DNA from: Streptomyces sp. Go-475
GTDB lineage: Bacteria; Actinomycetota; Actinomycetes; Streptomycetales; Streptomycetaceae
Reading direction: 5' to 3'
Length of the DNA: 64,000 nt
Assembly (NCBI RefSeq): GCF_003330845.1
Contig: NZ_CP026121.1
Coordinates: forward strand, 2,399,501-2,463,500
The notes beneath the pieces were generated by a model. The model saw nothing but the letters and a program-made list of their open reading frames with translations, searched no databases and had not been told where the DNA came from. Of this stretch, positions 62,341 to 64,000 are shown in pieces (positions within the stretch are counted from its first letter, which is position 1; every line of letters starts with the position of its first letter). The translations under genes were made by a program, and so were the position numbers.

Positions 62341-63708
62341 GTGGAACCGCCCAACGGCCACCCGTGCCCGGAGTGCGGCGCACCCAGACGCCCGGACCAC
62401 ACGCCCTCCTGCGCCTGCACCCACCGCGCCGCCGAGGCCCTGCGCGACGCCCGCACGGCCGAGGCGGCGGCAGCGGAGGACTTCGACCCGCTGCGGATCC
62501 GCCCGTACGTGGAGATCGACACCGCGGCGCCCTCCGGGCCGGGCACCCAGGCCGGGGGCGAGGAGGCGGCACGGCGACAGCCACCGTCGACGCCAACCGA
62601 CACCCCCGGCGTACGCGCGGGCACGGACACCTCCCGCACCGAGCCCGGCGCGCGACCCCTGTTACAGACCGAGCCGACCACACCGTCGCGGGCAGCGGAG
62701 GAAACCCCGCGCCGGGGGCTTGGGGGCACCCCGGCCGCGCCCCAGGAGCAGGAGAAGCCGGCCCGCCCGGCCGAGGGCGCCTCGCGCGACTCCCACCCGA
62801 ACACCCCCGCCGCACCCGCACCCGCACCCGCACCCGCACCCGCACCCGCGGCAGCCTCGCCTGCCGGAAGCGCCGCCCAGGGCCCCTCGCCGTCCGCCGC
62901 CGACGCCACCATGCCCCTGCGTCCCGTCGACCCGGACGCGACCACCGTGCTGCCGGCCGCCCCGGCCACGTCGGTGATGCCGGCGCCCCTGGCGCCGGGC
63001 GCGGCCGAGCCCAGCGTCTCGGATCTGCGGCTGTTCGACGGCGGGGGACGGGACCGGCGCACGGCGGAACCGGGCGAGCCCGGCCCGAGGCCGGGCCGGC
63101 GGCGCCGTTCGGTTCTCCTCGCCGCCGCGGGCGCCTGCGTCGCGGTCGTCACGGCGGCGGGGTACGCGAGCGGGCTGTTCTCCTACGAGAGTCCGTCCCG
63201 GGACACCGCCCTGCCGGACGACATCCGGGCGAGCGTGCCGGACGCCCCGTCGAGCAGCGCGGCGTCCACGCCGCCGGAGGCGAGCGCCTCGGCCCCGCCC
63301 TCGGCCCCCGCCGCACCGCCCCCGTCGCCGTCCCGCACCGGGAGCCCGTCGCCCTCGTCGTCGCCGTCCGCGCCGAGCGCCTCGCCGAGCCCGTCCGGGT
63401 CGGCCACCCCCTCCGCGCCGCCGACGTCCGCCACGGCGTCCGCCCCCGGCCGGACGTCCCCGGACGACCGCCGGATCGACGGCCCCGCCATCCTGCGCCG
63501 CGGCGACCGGGGCCCGCAGGTCGCCGAACTCCAGCAGCGCCTGCGCCAGGTGTACCTCTACGACGAGGACGCCGACGGCTCCTTCGACGACCGGCTGGAG
63601 GAAGCGGTCCGCACGTACCAGTGGTCACGCGGCATCCGGACCGACGACCTCGGCGTCTACGACGAGGAGACCCGGGAGCGGCTGGAGTCGGAAACCAGGG
63701 AGCCGTGA
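62341..63708 (+). CDS. Anchored peptidoglycan-binding protein with zinc-ribbon-like start
   Basis: The 455-residue protein begins with a short Cys cluster (CPECG and SCACTH) that may bind zinc in the cytoplasm, then a long Pro/Ala/Thr-rich region, a basic stretch (GRRRRS) and one membrane helix (about 257-277, VLLAAAGACVAVVTAAGYAS). Outside follow a Ser/Pro/Ala-rich spacer and a peptidoglycan-binding domain (about 378-453, LRRGDRGPQVAELQQRLRQV, DGSFDDRLEEAVRTYQ). It probably links the cell membrane to the wall. A six-codon (AP) microsatellite lies within the Pro-rich part. The GTG start follows GGGAGGGAGG. Confidence 0.88.
   Translation: MEPPNGHPCPECGAPRRPDHTPSCACTHRAAEALRDARTAEAAAAEDFDPLRIRPYVEIDTAAPSGPGTQAGGEEAARRQPPSTPTDTPGVRAGTDTSRTEPGARPLLQTEPTTPSRAAEETPRRGLGGTPAAPQEQEKPARPAEGASRDSHPNTPAAPAPAPAPAPAPAAASPAGSAAQGPSPSAADATMPLRPVDPDATTVLPAAPATSVMPAPLAPGAAEPSVSDLRLFDGGGRDRRTAEPGEPGPRPGRRRRSVLLAAAGACVAVVTAAGYASGLFSYESPSRDTALPDDIRASVPDAPSSSAASTPPEASASAPPSAPAAPPPSPSRTGSPSPSSSPSAPSASPSPSGSATPSAPPTSATASAPGRTSPDDRRIDGPAILRRGDRGPQVAELQQRLRQVYLYDEDADGSFDDRLEEAVRTYQWSRGIRTDDLGVYDEETRERLESETREP
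62811..62849 (+). repeat. Hexanucleotide microsatellite (CGCACC)n
   Basis: About six copies of CGCACC encode alternating Ala-Pro in the spacer of the peptidoglycan-binding protein. Copy-number change keeps the frame. Confidence 0.9.
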
Positions 63709-63735
63709 CCGGCCCGTCCGCCCTACGGTGACGCC

Positions 63736-64000
63736 GTGACTCCTCAGGTGATCGTGCTCAACGGCGGATCGAGCTCGGGCAAGTCCGGGATCGTGCGGTG
63801 CCTCCAGGAGATCCTGCCTGACCCGTGGCTGGCCTTCGGCGTGGACGACTTCGTCGACGCGATGCCCGCGAGGTTGCAGGACTCGGACGCGGGGATCGTC
63901 TTCGCGGCGGACGGCGGCGTGAGCGTGGGGCCGGAGTTCCGCGCCCTGGACGCGGCCTGGGCGGAGGGCGTCGCCGCGATGGCCCGGGCCGGCGCCCGGG
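63736..64000 (+). CDS. Chloramphenicol phosphotransferase-like kinase, 3' end outside window
   Basis: The visible 88 residues start with [20 protein letters not shown] (P-loop) and continue [14 protein letters not shown], with an Asp at the position of the catalytic Asp37 of Streptomyces venezuelae CPT, and [17 protein letters not shown]. This matches the CPT family, whose founding enzyme phosphorylates the primary hydroxyl of chloramphenicol using ATP. Family members in non-producers have unknown substrates. The gene lacks about half of its length (family about 178 residues). The GTG start lies 25 bases after the preceding stop codon, perhaps in the same transcript. Confidence 0.9.
   Translation, partial: MTPQVIVLNGGSSSGKSGIVRCLQEILPDPWLAFGVDDFVDAMPARLQDSDAGIVFAADGGVSVGPEFRALDAAWAEGVAAMARAGAR

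Overview
The window is about 73% G+C, with dense genes, strong G/C bias at third codon positions, many GTG starts with purine-rich ribosome binding sites, and families typical of Streptomyces (DUF5753/XRE regulator with a DUF574 methyltransferase, DUF1992, F420-dependent oxidoreductases, DHA2 MFS pumps). It reads as the chromosomal core or core-flank of a Streptomyces. I found no rRNA, tRNA, prophage, complete insertion sequence or CRISPR array. Both ends cut genes: a KDPG aldolase on the left and a chloramphenicol-phosphotransferase-like gene on the right.

Layout. 0-3.4 kb: aldolase end, then a Nif3 / zinc-ribbon / RNase H-phosphatase operon. 3.6-5.4 kb: a repeat-tailed hypothetical and a 54-aa protein. 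5.5-8.4 kb: an SDR / alcohol dehydrogenase / MaoC hydratase operon behind an 18-bp palindrome. 8.7-11.9 kb: a tandem-duplicated SnoaL-like gene, one copy fused in frame to a metallo-hydrolase, an HxlR regulator, and folD behind a ZTP riboswitch. 12-15.3 kb: histidine kinase / pyruvyl transferase / response regulator. 15-24.3 kb: methyltransferases, two MFS transporters, a 210-bp MITE-like element, an amidase and an F420 oxidoreductase. 24.3-28.3 kb: a coupled three-gene operon (anchored binding protein, VWA lipoprotein, membrane protein). 28.4-31.7 kb: glycosyltransferase / methyltransferase / toroid-type protein operon. 31.7-36.7 kb: a KstR-like TetR gene, an orphan antisense TPP riboswitch, ferredoxin + aldehyde dehydrogenase, and a metallo-hydrolase. 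36.8-39.2 kb: XRE regulator, DUF574 methyltransferase, kinase-like protein. 39.3-44.9 kb: a cobalamin riboswitch and a five-gene operon with a toroid protein and a full ECF transporter. 45-48.2 kb: transglycosylase-like protein, CYP125-like P450 and FadA5-like thiolase. 48.2-64 kb: MFS pumps, membrane glycosyltransferases, an O-methyltransferase, an FHA protein, small hypotheticals and a peptidoglycan-binding protein.

How the genes fit together. The main theme is a scattered set of genes resembling the mycobacterial sterol side-chain pathway: a TetR protein close to KstR, a CYP125-like P450, a FadA5-like thiolase, a hydratase-2-type MaoC protein with alcohol dehydrogenase and SDR, an aldehyde dehydrogenase with a 3Fe-4S ferredoxin, and an Rv3520c-like F420 oxidoreductase. 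Exact matches to the KstR box (TNNAACNNGTTNNA) lie upstream of the TetR gene and of the MaoC operon, and near-matches lie in the P450/thiolase intergenic region. I saw no ring-degradation genes, so a full sterol pathway is not shown here.

A second theme is RNA control: three riboswitches (ZTP, cobalamin, TPP). The first two sit in front of functionally matching genes. The TPP element points into the 3' end of the KstR-like gene and has no thiamine gene behind it.
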